A stretch of DNA of 64,000 nt from Trueperella bernardiae (GCF_001469025.1 NZ_LNIZ01000001.1:124001-188000); one strand, 5' to 3'. Counted from the first letter of the stretch, positions 9,722 through 19,400 are shown. A program made the numbers and translations. Notes: generated by a model from the sequence alone, not told the origin.

Positions 9722-10836
9722 GGGCTCCCCGGCAACCGAAGAAGCCGCGCAAGCTCACCGGTCCCACCGATCGTGACGGCGGGGGTGAGCTGCGCCGGCC
9801 GCGTCCGAGCGCTGAGGACTACATCCCCACGGCACCGATGGTGCCGCTCGACGACGAGTGGGACGCCGACGAGTGGGAGGCCGAGGATTGGGCGAGCGGC
9901 GACTGGGACAGCGCGGAGGCGGGGGACTCCGCCGCCTCTGAGGATCCCGAGGCTGAAGACCTCGAGCCCGTGGAGATGCGGCGGGAGCGAGGCCGTGCGG
10001 AGGACCCCGGCGCGCTCGCGCGCCCCGGGGCGTTCAGCCGCCTCATGCAGTCGGCCCGGGCAGCCGGGGGTGAGCTTCGCGGCCGTCTGGCGTCGAGGCG
10101 CGCGGACGAGGGGGAGCTGGATGCCCGGCGCGTGGAGCGCAAGCGTGAGGCGCGGCGGGTGCGCCTGCGGCGGGCTGGGCTCGGCGCAGGCGTCGTCGGC
10201 CTTCTCGCCCTGCTCGCCTGGATCGTGCTCGCCTCCCCGCTCCTGCGCTACCAGTACTCAACAGACCAGATCTCGGGATACGCAGAAACCTCGATCGTCA
10301 ACCGAACGCAGCTCGAACAGCTCGTGGCTGCACACGACGGTCAGAACCTCGTACTTCTCGACGCCGAGGCCCTCGCCGGAGATATCCGGGACATCCCGGA
10401 GGTCGCCTCGGCCACGGTGACCAAGGACTACCGCCACGCGCTGAGCATCGAGATCACCGAGTCGGTGCCGGTGGCATGCCTGGGCCCGAAGGATTCGTGT
10501 AGCGCCGTGACGGCGGACGGGACGAAGCTCACGGTGCCGCCCGAGGTTGCGGCCGGACTGCCGCGCATCGGGGCGAGCGACGGGCTGGACCCGGCCGAGG
10601 CCATCTCGGACGGGCTCGAGGTCTTGAGCGCGCTCGATCAGGCCGTGCTCGCGCAGGTGACCGAGGTGTCGGTGGCCAAGGGCAACCTGGTTACGCTCAA
10701 CCTTACCGAGGGGCGCCAGGTCTACTGGGGTAGCCTCGAGCGCGGGGAGTTCAAGGCCCAGGTGCTGGCCGTTCTGCTCTCCCAGCAGGCGAGCTTCTTC
10801 GACGTGTCCGTGCCGGACGCGCCTGTGAGCCGATGA
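9718..10836 (+). CDS. ftsQ: Cell division protein FtsQ/DivIB
   Basis: Bitopic divisome protein, 372 residues. A long cytoplasmic N-terminus rich in Asp, Glu and Trp (about residues 45-75) and then Arg precedes a single membrane helix near residues 158-176. Outside the membrane come a POTRA-like segment (YAETSIVNRTQLEQLV...) and the FtsQ/DivIB domain. The acidic-basic N-terminal extension is long for the family. It follows murC with a 4-bp overlap and closes the operon before the separate ftsZ promoter. Confidence 0.9.
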   Translation: MRAPRQPKKPRKLTGPTDRDGGGELRRPRPSAEDYIPTAPMVPLDDEWDADEWEAEDWASGDWDSAEAGDSAASEDPEAEDLEPVEMRRERGRAEDPGALARPGAFSRLMQSARAAGGELRGRLASRRADEGELDARRVERKREARRVRLRRAGLGAGVVGLLALLAWIVLASPLLRYQYSTDQISGYAETSIVNRTQLEQLVAAHDGQNLVLLDAEALAGDIRDIPEVASATVTKDYRHALSIEITESVPVACLGPKDSCSAVTADGTKLTVPPEVAAGLPRIGASDGLDPAEAISDGLEVLSALDQAVLAQVTEVSVAKGNLVTLNLTEGRQVYWGSLERGEFKAQVLAVLLSQQASFFDVSVPDAPVSR

Positions 10837-10861
10837 ATCTCGCAACACACCGGCGAGGTCA

Positions 10862-10890
10862 TTGAATTTGCCTTCCGAGATCTCTACCTT
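10862..10890 (+). promoter_or_regulatory. ftsZ promoter
   Basis: In the 113-bp gap between ftsQ and ftsZ, TTGAAT (10862-10867) and TACCTT (10885-10890) are separated by exactly 17 bp, a good match to a housekeeping promoter. Transcription would begin near 10897 and give a leader of about 50 nt. Confidence 0.6.
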
Positions 10891-10912
10891 TTTCGCGAGG
10901 TTGGAGACAGAA

Positions 10913-10935
10913 AACTTCAAGTAGAACTTGAAGTT
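10913..10935 (+). promoter_or_regulatory. Perfect hairpin in the ftsZ leader
   Basis: AACTTCAAGT and ACTTGAAGTT form a perfect 10-bp inverted repeat around a 3-nt loop. It ends 2 bp before the purine-rich ribosome binding site GGAAGGAAG (10938-10946). There is no U-tract, so it is not a usual terminator; it may modulate ribosome access or RNA stability, or be a protein site at the DNA level. Confidence 0.55.
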
Positions 10936-10949
10936 CGGAAGGAAGATAC

Positions 10950-12149
10950 ATGTACGCTCTGAACAACTCTGCAAGCATCAAGGTTGTCGGGGTCGGCGGA
11001 GGCGGCGTCAACGCTGTCGATCGCATGATCCAGGACGGCCTTGCCGGCGTCGATTTCATCGCCGTCAACACCGACAGCCAGTCCCTGGCCAAGTCCGAGG
11101 CCGAAACCAAGATTGATATCGGCCGCGACGTGTCGAACGGCCTGGGTGCCGGCGCTGACCCCACGGTGGGAAAGCGCGCTGCCGAGGAGAACCTCGACGT
11201 CGTCGTCTCCACCCTTGAGGGCGCGGATATGGTCTTCGTCACCGCCGGCGAGGGCGGCGGAACCGGCACCGGCGCCGCTCCCGTCATCGCGCGTGCCGCC
11301 CGCGAGCAGGGCGCGCTCACCGTGGGCGTGGTCACCCGCCCGTTCTCCTTTGAGGGCCTCCAGCGCTCCCGCAACGCTAACGACGGCATCCGAGAGCTTC
11401 GCGACGCCGTCGACACCCTGATCGTCATCCCCAACGATCGCCTGCTTGAGGTGACCGAGGAGGACCTGTCGATCATCGAGGCCTACCGCCTGGCGGACGA
11501 GGTGCTCCAGAACGGCGTGAAGGGCATCTCCGACCTCATCACCATGCCGGGCGTGGTCAACGTCGATTTTGCGGACGTGAAGACCATCATGAAGGACGCC
11601 GGCACCGCGATCATGGGCATCGGCACCGCCAATGGCCCGGACCGCGCGCTGCGCGCCACCGAGAACGCAATCTCCTCCCCACTGCTGGAGGCCCGTATCG
11701 ACGGCGCTCACGGCGTGCTCCTCGCCTTCACCTCCTCTACCGACCTGGGCCTGCGCGAGCAGTCCGAGGCGGCGCAGATGGTCAAGGAGGCCGTGGACCC
11801 GAACGCGAACATCATCATCGGCATCATCGTGGACGAGTCGCTGGGCGATGACGTGCGCGTGACCGTGATCGCCGCTGGTTTCGACGAGGCCGACGACGTG
11901 CTACTCGACACCCCGGCCGCCCCGGCGGCTCCCGTTCAGCAGGCCGCCACGTCCGCCCCGGCTGTCCCGACCGTGCCGCCCGCCACCGAGGAGCGCACCC
12001 CGGGCCAGGCCTACCAGCAGGAGGAGCCGGTGCAGACGGCCCACCGCCCGGCGGTCAGCGGCACCCCGCTTGAGGTGCCCGTGGTTGAGGAGCCGAAGCG
12101 CCAGCGCCCGGACCTCGACATCCCGCCCTTCCTGTTCGGCGACGAATAG
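10950..12149 (+). CDS. ftsZ: Cell division GTPase FtsZ
   Basis: Tubulin-like GTPase forming the Z ring; 399 residues. The nucleotide signature GGGTGTG is at residues 102-108, preceded by the GGGGVNAVDRMI loop. After the globular core comes a Pro/Ala-rich linker from about residue 325 and a C-terminal peptide RPDLDIPPFLFGDE, the docking tail for partners such as SepF. A strong ribosome site GGAAGGAAG precedes the ATG, and an intrinsic terminator follows. Confidence 0.98.
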   Translation: MYALNNSASIKVVGVGGGGVNAVDRMIQDGLAGVDFIAVNTDSQSLAKSEAETKIDIGRDVSNGLGAGADPTVGKRAAEENLDVVVSTLEGADMVFVTAGEGGGTGTGAAPVIARAAREQGALTVGVVTRPFSFEGLQRSRNANDGIRELRDAVDTLIVIPNDRLLEVTEEDLSIIEAYRLADEVLQNGVKGISDLITMPGVVNVDFADVKTIMKDAGTAIMGIGTANGPDRALRATENAISSPLLEARIDGAHGVLLAFTSSTDLGLREQSEAAQMVKEAVDPNANIIIGIIVDESLGDDVRVTVIAAGFDEADDVLLDTPAAPAAPVQQAATSAPAVPTVPPATEERTPGQAYQQEEPVQTAHRPAVSGTPLEVPVVEEPKRQRPDLDIPPFLFGDE

Positions 12150-12168
12150 CTTCTTCCTCCAACCTATT

Positions 12169-12201
12169 CCCCGGCGCGCGAATGCGCGCCGGGGTTTTTT
12201 T
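12169..12201 (+). terminator. Rho-independent terminator after ftsZ
   Basis: An 11-bp perfect GC-rich stem (CCCCGGCGCGC / GCGCGCCGGGG) with loop GAAT is followed by seven T residues. It separates ftsZ from pgeF. Confidence 0.93.
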
Positions 12202-12203
12202 GG

Positions 12204-12209
12204 CAAAAT
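12204..12209 (+). promoter_or_regulatory. -10 element for leaderless pgeF
   Basis: CAAAAT ends six bases before the GTG at 12216. This -10-to-start distance recurs at several genes here and leaves no room for a Shine-Dalgarno site. Confidence 0.45.
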
Positions 12210-12215
12210 GAGAGG

Positions 12216-12992
12216 GTGTCTTCTTCCATGATTGACTGGTTCGAGGGCCCGCTGCCGCCTGGCGTGAGGGCCGGTTTCACCACGGTTCACGGCGGGTCGT
12301 CGACGGGCGAGTACGCCTCGCTCAACTTGGGAATACACGTGGGGGACAACCCGGTTCATGTCCACGCCAACCGCCTGGCACTGGGCCATTACATCGGCCA
12401 GGAGATCACCTGGATGGACCAGGTCCACGGGTCCCGCATCGTCGACGCCCTCGACGCGCGGTTGCGCTTCGGCTGGCTCGAGGTGGGTGAGGCCGACGCG
12501 ATCGCCCTTGGCAAGGGGCAGGTGGGCGCCGTCATGGTGGCCGACTGCGTGCCGCTCATCCTCGTCGAGGAAAGCGGACAACGCGGCGCCGTGGTGCACG
12601 TGGGGCGCGCGGGGCTCGACCTCGGCGTCGGCCCGTCCGCAGTTGCCGACCTCGAGGGGGAGGTCATCGCAATCCTCGGCCCGTCGATCTGCGGGCGCTG
12701 CTACGAGGTCTCGGAGGAACTGGCCGAGGAGGTCGGTGGGAGGTGGCCGGAAAGTCTCGCCACGACGTCGTCGGGAACACCCTCGCTCGACATCCCCGCG
12801 GGCCTGGAGGCCCAGCTGCGCGCGTGCGGTGTACGCCAGATTTACCGCTCGGACGTGTGCACGTACGAATCCGCCGACCATTTTTCACACCGCCGCGCCA
12901 CGCACGCCGGAACCCAGACGGGCCGCTTCGCCGGTGTGCTTCAGATCTTGCGACACGCCCGTGACGCTCACGGAAATCCCGGTTTTCTCTAA
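12216..12992 (+). CDS. pgeF: PgeF/YfiH family peptidoglycan editing factor (purine nucleoside phosphorylase-like)
   Basis: 258 residues of the YfiH/YlmD family, known as zinc-dependent purine nucleoside enzymes and, in E. coli, as an editor of wrongly built muropeptides. The conserved segments are SLNLGIHVGDNP, WMDQVHGSRI, VADCVPLIL, AVVHVGRAGLDLG, GPSICGRCYEV and the C-terminal TGRFAGVL; the His, Cys and His of the second, third and fourth blocks are the usual metal ligands. The GTG start at 12216 is chosen because a -10 hexamer lies 6 nt upstream; an ATG at 12228 is the alternative. It sits between ftsZ and sepF, its usual place in Gram-positive dcw clusters. Confidence 0.9.
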   Translation: MSSSMIDWFEGPLPPGVRAGFTTVHGGSSTGEYASLNLGIHVGDNPVHVHANRLALGHYIGQEITWMDQVHGSRIVDALDARLRFGWLEVGEADAIALGKGQVGAVMVADCVPLILVEESGQRGAVVHVGRAGLDLGVGPSAVADLEGEVIAILGPSICGRCYEVSEELAEEVGGRWPESLATTSSGTPSLDIPAGLEAQLRACGVRQIYRSDVCTYESADHFSHRRATHAGTQTGRFAGVLQILRHARDAHGNPGFL

Positions 12993-12997
12993 TAGTT

Positions 12998-13003
12998 TAG
13001 AGT
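12998..13003 (+). promoter_or_regulatory. -10 element upstream of sepF
   Basis: TAGAGT in a short AT-rich patch between pgeF and sepF suggests a promoter with a start near 13010. No convincing -35 was seen. A GAGAGAGGTG ribosome site precedes the sepF ATG. Confidence 0.35.
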
Positions 13004-13028
13004 CAGCCAATGCGAGAGAGGTGCACCC

Positions 13029-13436
13029 ATGGGTTTGTTTGACAAGATTGCAGCGAAGGCCATGCCGGAGGACGAGTACGACGACGTCGATTACGACGAG
13101 TACGAAGACTACCCGGAGGATGAGGACTACGAAAGCGTGAGCCCGATCCGCCCGGTCTCCCAGGCTCCCGAAGTAGCGCGCATCGTCACTGTGTGGGTCT
13201 CTAGCTTCCGCGACGCCGCCGATTTCGCGCTCGAGTTCCGCAACGGTCTGCCGGTGGTGCTCAACCTGTCCGAGGCCGCCGATGACGAGCGCAAGCGCAT
13301 CGTGGACTTCGCCTACGGCCTCACCTTCGGCCTCGAGGGCTCCTTCAACTCCATCTCCGAGGACGTCTTCCTTCTGACCCCGAAGTCGGTCAAGATCGAC
13401 TCCTACGGCACTGAAGCCCCGCGCGCCTTCTCCTGA
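13029..13436 (+). CDS. sepF: Cell division protein SepF
   Basis: Cytoplasmic FtsZ-binding membrane anchor, 135 residues. The N-terminal amphipathic stretch MGLFDKIAAKAM is followed by a very acidic Asp/Glu/Tyr linker (residues 16-38), then the SepF fold from about residue 52 with VVLNLSEAADDERKRIVDFAYGL and the terminal DVFLLTPKSV. SepF takes the place of FtsA in actinobacteria. The stop overlaps the yggT start by one base. Confidence 0.95.
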   Translation: MGLFDKIAAKAMPEDEYDDVDYDEYEDYPEDEDYESVSPIRPVSQAPEVARIVTVWVSSFRDAADFALEFRNGLPVVLNLSEAADDERKRIVDFAYGLTFGLEGSFNSISEDVFLLTPKSVKIDSYGTEAPRAFS

Positions 13437-13720
13437 TGACGATCTTTGGGCTAGTCCTGTTCTGGGCGTGCCAGCTCTACGTCCTCGTCCTCATCGGGCG
13501 TGTTGTGCTGGATTTCGTCCAGATTCTCTCGCGGGATTGGTATCCCTCGGGAGCGTTGGTGGTCCTCGCCAACCTTATCTACAAGCTGACTGACCCTCCG
13601 CTGAAGCTCCTGGCGAAGTTCATTCCCCCGCTCAACCTCGGCGGGGTCAGCCTCGACCTGGGCTTCATCGTGCTGTTCATTGCTGTCCAGGTGATCCAGC
13701 GCTTCGCCTACCTGCTCTAG
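13436..13720 (+). CDS. YggT family membrane protein
   Basis: 94 residues with two hydrophobic helices, one at the N-terminus (FGLVLFWACQLYVLVLIGRVVLDFV) and one at the C-terminus, separated by the family motif DPPLKLLAKFIPPLNLGGVSLDLG (KLTDPPL...). YggT proteins are of uncertain function but sit next to sepF across Gram-positive bacteria. It starts in the sepF stop codon (TGATG), so the two are coupled. Confidence 0.9.
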   Translation: MTIFGLVLFWACQLYVLVLIGRVVLDFVQILSRDWYPSGALVVLANLIYKLTDPPLKLLAKFIPPLNLGGVSLDLGFIVLFIAVQVIQRFAYLL

Positions 13721-13927
13721 GATCCGCGCGGTAGCGAGAGTGGGACGTGGGCTTTCGCTCGGGTGCTAGAGCCGAAAACTGTGACGTGTTAAACGGTTGA
13801 GGCGCGCGGGTAGTCGATTAATCGTTATGTATAAGGGGCGCAGGTCTAGTAGTCTAAGCCGAGACGAGGGTTTATACCGCGGGTATGCCCTCCGCAACAA
13901 TTCTTTATTGATCACGAGGTGAAGAAC

Positions 13928-14515
13928 ATGGCTCAGCTAACCGAGCACGATGTCGTCAATATGCGCTTCAATGAACCCCAGCGCGCCGAGGATGGCTTCG
14001 ATAAGGATCAGGTCGATTTCTTCCTCGACGAGGTCGCCGAAACGATCGCGGCCCTGACGAAGGAGAAGGCTGAGCTCGAGGCCCAGCTGCAGACAGCGAA
14101 GGCTCGCATCACGGAGCTCGAGAACCAGCTTGGCCTTGCCACCCCGCAGTCCGATCAGGCCGCGCCGTCGGACGCCACCTCCACTGCCCAGTTCGCCCAG
14201 GTTGACCAGCCGGTGAACGAGGTCACGGACGCCACCTCGATGCTCGCTCTGGCCCAGCGTCTTCACGACGAGCACGTGGCTAACGGCAAGGCCGAGGAGG
14301 AGCGCATCATCTCCGAGGCGAACGCCGAGCGCACCCGCATCATCACCGAAGCGGAGGACATCCACAACCGCACGCTCACCAAGCTGGAGGAGGAGCGCTC
14401 CCTGCTCGAGCGCAAGATCTCCGAGCTACGTGAGTTCGAGCGTGACTACCGCACGCGCCTGCGCAGCTACCTCGAGTCGCTGCTGCAGAACGTTGAGATG
14501 CAGGGTAACCAGTAA
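13928..14515 (+). CDS. divIVA: DivIVA / Wag31 polar growth protein
   Basis: Coiled-coil scaffold that binds curved membrane at poles and septa and directs cell wall growth. 195 residues: the N-terminal DivIVA domain (VVNMRFNEPQ...GFDKDQVDFFLDEVAETI), a first coiled coil (residues 35-75), a Ser/Thr/Ala-rich spacer, and a second coiled coil (about residues 105-180) dense in Glu and Arg. The ATG at 13928 is preferred because GAGGTGAAG, part of a possible GTG start at 13919, serves as its ribosome site. It has a 207-bp upstream region, so it probably has its own promoter. Confidence 0.95.
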   Translation: MAQLTEHDVVNMRFNEPQRAEDGFDKDQVDFFLDEVAETIAALTKEKAELEAQLQTAKARITELENQLGLATPQSDQAAPSDATSTAQFAQVDQPVNEVTDATSMLALAQRLHDEHVANGKAEEERIISEANAERTRIITEAEDIHNRTLTKLEEERSLLERKISELREFERDYRTRLRSYLESLLQNVEMQGNQ

Positions 14516-14569
14516 CTCGTTTTTCGGGGGAGGAGGGCGCGGCTGTGTCCTCCTCTTCTTGTTTGTGAG

Positions 14570-15034
14570 ATGAAGAAATCCCTTCCCTTTATTCTTGGCC
14601 TTCTCACCATTGCGATCGACCAGCTGGTCAAGCAGTGGGCACTCGGCGCACTCGGCGGCGGGGAACGCATTGAGCTCCTCGGCTCCTTCCTGTCGCTGCG
14701 CCTCGTGTTCAATTCAGGAGCCGCGTTCTCGCTTGGCAACTCGATGACGTGGGTGATCACGGCGATCGCCGCGGTGGTGAGCGTGGGCCTGCCCGTGGTC
14801 ATCGCGCGCTCGGCGCAGGTGCCGGCGATCATCCTCGGCTTTGTCTGGGGCGGCGCCGTGGGCAACTTGATCGACCGGCTCTTCCGGGAGCCAGGATTCC
14901 CCAGCGGGCACGTGGTGGACATGATCGATTACAACGGCTACTTCGTGGGCAACGTGGCCGACATCGCGCTGGTGGTGGGCGTGGTGGCCCTCCTCGCCTA
15001 CGAATTCGGACGCACCCCGGAGAAAACCCAGTGA
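14570..15034 (+). CDS. lspA: Lipoprotein signal peptidase LspA
   Basis: Integral membrane aspartic protease (signal peptidase II) that removes signal peptides from prolipoproteins. 154 residues with four membrane segments. The family motifs DQLVKQW, FNSGAAFSL, GNLIDR (first catalytic Asp) and NVADIAL (second catalytic Asp) are all present. It would process ZnuA and the DUF6318 lipoprotein in this window. The end overlaps the pseudouridine synthase start. Confidence 0.95.
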   Translation: MKKSLPFILGLLTIAIDQLVKQWALGALGGGERIELLGSFLSLRLVFNSGAAFSLGNSMTWVITAIAAVVSVGLPVVIARSAQVPAIILGFVWGGAVGNLIDRLFREPGFPSGHVVDMIDYNGYFVGNVADIALVVGVVALLAYEFGRTPEKTQ

Positions 15035-15954
15035 ACACCTACCTCGTTCCCGACGGGCTGGCCGGCGGCCGCGTCGATGCCACCCTTGCCACGATGACCG
15101 GGCTCTCGCGGGCCAAGTGCGCAGAGCTCGTGGAGCGCGGGGACGTGTTGCTCGACGGTGCCCGCCCTAAGAACTCGACCAAGGTGGGCCCGGGTAGTGT
15201 GCTCGAGGTGGAACTGCCGGTTGAGGAGCCGCTCGTGCGCGAGACGCCGGTGGCGGGCATGGGCGTGATCTTCGAGGACGAGGACATCATCGTAGTGGAC
15301 AAGCCCGCGGGGGTGGCCGCCCATGCCTCCCAGAACTTCGAGGGGCCCAACGTGCTGGGCGCACTGCTCGCCTCGGGGGTGCGGCTGACGACGTCGGGCC
15401 CACAAGAGCGCCAGGGGATCGTGCACCGGCTGGACGTAGGCACGTCGGGGGCCATGGTGGTGGCCAAGTCCGAGCGGGCCTATTCGGGGCTCAAGCACGC
15501 GTTCCGGGAGCGGACGGTCACGAAGGTTTACCACGCGCTCATCCAAGGCCACCCCGATCCCATGTCGGGCACGGTGGAGGCGCCGATCGGGCGCGACATG
15601 CGCCATCAGTGGAAGATGGGCGTGCGCGCGGACGGCAAGCATGCGATCACGCACTACGACGTGATCGAGGCGATGCCCGGGGCCTCGCTCGTGGAGGTTC
15701 ACCTGGAGACGGGGCGCACGCACCAGATCCGCGTGCACATGTCCGCCATCAAGCACCCGTGCCTGGGCGATGTCATGTACGGCGCGGATCCGGTGCAGGC
15801 CGAGCGGCTCGGGTTGGAACGGCAGTGGCTGCACGCCGTCAAGCTCGGCTTCGAGCATCCAACCACAGGGCATTACATCGAGTTCGAGTCGCCGTACGCG
15901 GAGGATCTGGCCCGGGCGCTCACGACCGTGCGTGAGGGATACGGCCTGCCGTGA
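15031..15954 (+). CDS. rluD: RluA/RluD-family 23S rRNA pseudouridine synthase
   Basis: 307 residues. An N-terminal S4 RNA-binding domain (residues 1-65) is followed by the RluA catalytic domain with HRLDVGTSGAM, whose Asp is the nucleophile, and a C-terminal GRTHQIRVHM block. The frame is open further upstream, but the GTG at 15031 overlaps the lspA stop as GTGA and is where homology begins. The lspA-rluD pairing is common in Gram-positive bacteria. The exact target uridine cannot be read from sequence. Confidence 0.92.
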   Translation: MNTYLVPDGLAGGRVDATLATMTGLSRAKCAELVERGDVLLDGARPKNSTKVGPGSVLEVELPVEEPLVRETPVAGMGVIFEDEDIIVVDKPAGVAAHASQNFEGPNVLGALLASGVRLTTSGPQERQGIVHRLDVGTSGAMVVAKSERAYSGLKHAFRERTVTKVYHALIQGHPDPMSGTVEAPIGRDMRHQWKMGVRADGKHAITHYDVIEAMPGASLVEVHLETGRTHQIRVHMSAIKHPCLGDVMYGADPVQAERLGLERQWLHAVKLGFEHPTTGHYIEFESPYAEDLARALTTVREGYGLP

Positions 15955-16409
15955 GGGTCTGGCAGGTGACCACCCGCGAGGAGCTCGAGCGCTGCTTCGC
16001 GATCCGGATGGCCGTGTTCGTCGACGAGCAGCACGTGGAGGCGGCCAACGAGATCGACGCGCTCGATTTCGCTCCGCCCACCCGCCACGTCCTGGCTGAG
16101 GTGGGCGGGCATGACGCCGGCACTGCCCGGCTCTTGATCGACGAGGCCGGGCACGTGCACGTGGGCCGCGTGGCGGTCCATTCTTGGGCCCGCGGCACCG
16201 GGGTGGGCCGTGCGCTGATGAACGCGATGCACGAGCTGGCGCTTGATGTGGCGGGTGACGACGTTCGCGTGGAGCTGTCGGCCCAGGAGAGCGCGATGGG
16301 TTTCTACGCAAGCCTGGGCTACGGCGTCGTGAACCGGGAGCGCTACCTGGACGAGGGGATCTGGCACCAGGACATGGTCCTCACACTGCGACGCGCCGAG
16401 GCCCAGTAG
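15951..16409 (+). CDS. GNAT family N-acetyltransferase (ElaA-like)
   Basis: 152 residues. The N-terminus has the ElaA-like pattern R-A-VFV-EQ...E-D--D, and the acetyl-CoA binding loop is RGTGVGRALM (about residues 83-92). The C-terminal YASLGYGVV...WHQDMVL segment matches the end of the family. It starts with a GTG overlapping the rluD stop, so it is cotranscribed. The substrate is unknown. Confidence 0.85.
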   Translation: MRVWQVTTREELERCFAIRMAVFVDEQHVEAANEIDALDFAPPTRHVLAEVGGHDAGTARLLIDEAGHVHVGRVAVHSWARGTGVGRALMNAMHELALDVAGDDVRVELSAQESAMGFYASLGYGVVNRERYLDEGIWHQDMVLTLRRAEAQ

Positions 16410-16477
16410 AATTGCGGGCGGCGGTGCGGTTAGGTGGGATCACATCGGGCTCCGAGAACTTTGCCGGAGGCCCTCGC

Positions 16478-16483
16478 TAGACT
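16478..16483 (+). promoter_or_regulatory. -10 element for leaderless dnaE
   Basis: TAGACT ends seven bases before the dnaE ATG at 16491, implying that transcription starts at or next to the start codon. Confidence 0.5.
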
Positions 16484-16490
16484 GAATCCC

Positions 16491-19400
16491 ATGGCTAAGA
16501 ACTTCGCGCACCTTCACGTCCACACCGATTACTCGCTGCTCGATGGAGCGGCGAAGATCGGGCGCCTGGTCAAGGAAGTGGCGGCGCTTGGCCAGCCTGC
16601 CGTGGCGATTACCGACCACGGGAATCTGCACGGCGCCTACGAACTGTACAAGGCGGCAAACGGCGCGGGGATCAAGCCAATCATCGGGCTGGAGGCTTAC
16701 ATGACGCCGGGCACCTCCCGCCACGATAAGACACGCGTATTTTGGGGCACGGAAGCCCAGCGGAAGGACGACGTGTCGGCGCGTGGCTCCTACACGCACA
16801 TGACGCTGCTGGCGGAGACCACGGAGGGCATGCACAACCTGTTCCGCATGCAGTCCCTCGCCTCGATCGAGGGCACGCTCGGCAAGGCTGCGCGCATCGA
16901 TAGGGAGCTGCTGGAGAAATACCATCACGGGCTCATCGGCACGGCGGGATGCCCGTCGGGGGAGATCCAGACCAGGCTGAGGCTGGGCCAGTTTGACGAG
17001 GCGCTGAAGGCTGCGGGCGAGTTCCAGGACATCTTCGGCAAGGAGAACTTCTACTTCGAGCTCATGGACCACGGCCTGGATATCGAACGCCGGGTTAAGG
17101 ACGATCTGCTGGCGATCGCGCGCCAGATCGGGGCGCCCCTACTGGCCACGAACGATTCGCACTACGTCACCCAGGATCAGTCCACGGTGCAGGACGCGAT
17201 GCTCGCCCTGAACTCGGGCTCCACGCTCATGGATCCGGACCGCTTCCGCTTCGAGGGTACGGGCTACTACATCCGTAGCTCGGAGGACATGTGGAATTCT
17301 TTCGGCCACCTCGAGGGCGCGTGCGAGAACACGCTGGAGATCGTGGAGCGCTGCAACGTCCACTTCGACACCACGGCCGACGGCGTGAACTACATGCCCA
17401 AGTTCCCGGTGCCGAGCGGGGAAGATGAGAAGTCGTGGTTCGTGCGGGAGGTCAATGACGGGCTGCACCGCCGCTACGGGGATGTCATCCCGGATGACGT
17501 GCGCAAGCGCGCGGACTACGAAATGGACGTCATCTTGCAGATGGACTTCCCCGGCTACTTCCTGGTGGTCTCGGATTACATCCGCTGGGCGCGGCGGCAC
17601 GGGATCCGCGTGGGCCCGGGGCGCGGATCGGGTGCGGGATCGATGGTGGCCTACGCACTCGAAATCACCCAGCTCGATCCGATCAAGCACGATCTGCTCT
17701 TTGAGAGGTTCTTGAACCCGGAGCGCATCTCCATGCCCGATCTCGATATCGACTTCGACGATAGCCGGCGGGACGAGGTGATCGAGTACGTGGAGGACAA
17801 GTACGGCAAGGACAAGGTCTCCCAGGTGGTCACGTTCGGCACGATCAAGGCCAAGCAGTCGCTCAAGGATGCCTCTCGCGTGCTCGGCTACCCGTTCGAG
17901 ATGGGCGATCGGCTCACCAAGGCGATGCCGCCGTCGGTGATGGGCAAGGACATCCCGGTCAATGACTTGTTCAACAAGGATCACCCGCGGTATGCGGAGG
18001 CGGGGGAGATCCGCGAACTGATTGACAACGATCCGGACTGCAAGAAGGTCTATGACCTGGCCTGTGGCCTGGAGGGAATGACTAGGCAGACGGGCATGCA
18101 CGCCTGCGCCGTCATCATGTCCTCCAAGCCCCTGACCGATGTCATTCCGGTCATGATGCGCCAGCAGGACGGCGCGATCCTCACCCAGTTCGAATACCCT
18201 GAGTGCGAGGAACTGGGCCTGATCAAGATGGACTTCCTCGGCCTGTCGAACCTCACGGTGATCGAGGCGGCCCTGGCAAACATCCGGGTCAACGGAAAGG
18301 ATGCCCCGGATATTGACGCGATCCCGCTGGATGATCCGAAGACGTACGAGCTGCTGGCTCGCGGCGACACGCTCGGCATTTTCCAGCTCGATGGCGCCGG
18401 CATGCGCACGCTGCTTCGCCAGATGAAGATGGACAGCTTCGCCGACATCTCGGCCGTCTCCGCCCTCTACCGCCCGGGCCCGATGGGCGCGAACTCGCAC
18501 ACGAACTACGCCCTGCGCAAGAACGGGCTGCAGGAAAAGACGCCGATCCACCCGGAGCTGGAGGAGGGCCTCGAAGACATCCTGGGCGTTACCCACGGCC
18601 TCATCGTGTTCCAGGAGCAGGTGATGCGTATCGCCCAGAAGCTGGCGGGCTTCACGCTGGGCCAGGCAGATATTTTACGTAAGGCGATGGGCAAGAAGAA
18701 GGCCGAGGTGCTCCAGCAGCAGTTCGCCAGCTTCTCCCAAGGTATGCGGGACAACGGGTTCTCTCAGGAGTCGATCGACACCCTGTGGGACATCCTGCTG
18801 CCCTTCTCCTCCTACGCCTTCAACAAGTCGCATTCGGAGGCCTATGCGCTGGTGTCCTACCAGACGGCCTACCTCAAGTCCCATTTCCCGGCCGAATTCA
18901 TGGCGGCCCTGCTCACCTCGAAGATGTCGGATAAGACGAAGGTGGCCACGTATCTCGCTGAATGCCGGCGCATGGGCATCAAGGTGCAGGTGCCGGACGT
19001 CAACAGTTCGCTGGCCGACTACACGGCGGTCGGCGATGAGATCCGCGTGGGCCTGCGGGCCGTACGCAACGTGGGCGCGAACGTAGTGGACGGCATCATC
19101 AAGGCGCGCGAGGAGAAGGGGCCCTTCACCTCGTTCCAGGACTTCCTGGACAAGATCCCGCTGTCGGCCTGCAACAAGCGCTCGATCGAGTGCCTGATCA
19201 AGGCGGGTGGCTTTGACTCGCTGGGGGAGTGCCGCCGGGCGCTCGTGGCGATCGTGGAGGAGGCGATCGATGCGGTCATCCCGGTCAAGCGCAACGAGGC
19301 GGCCGGCCAGTTCGATCTCTTCGGAGACCTGGGGGTTGGCGGTAGCGACGGGTTCGACGTGGCGATCCCTGACATCCCCGAATGGGACAAGCGCGAAAAG

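Noticed and set aside
12836-12992. Degenerate active site in PgeF
   Set aside because: The HVGRAGL block differs from the common HAGWRGL, but the metal-binding His and Cys are kept, so it is probably a normal family variant.
13797-13835. divIVA promoter (TTGAGG with TATGTA)
   Set aside because: The spacing is about 23 bp, too long for a usual promoter; another element in the 207-bp gap is more likely but was not identified.
14526-14555. Terminator between divIVA and lspA
   Set aside because: AGGAGG and CCTCCT can pair, but the stem is short and imperfect and the tail is mixed; the second arm is also close to the lspA start.
17139-18596. 485-codon minus-strand frame opposite dnaE
   Set aside because: Same reason: shadow of conserved dnaE coding sequence.
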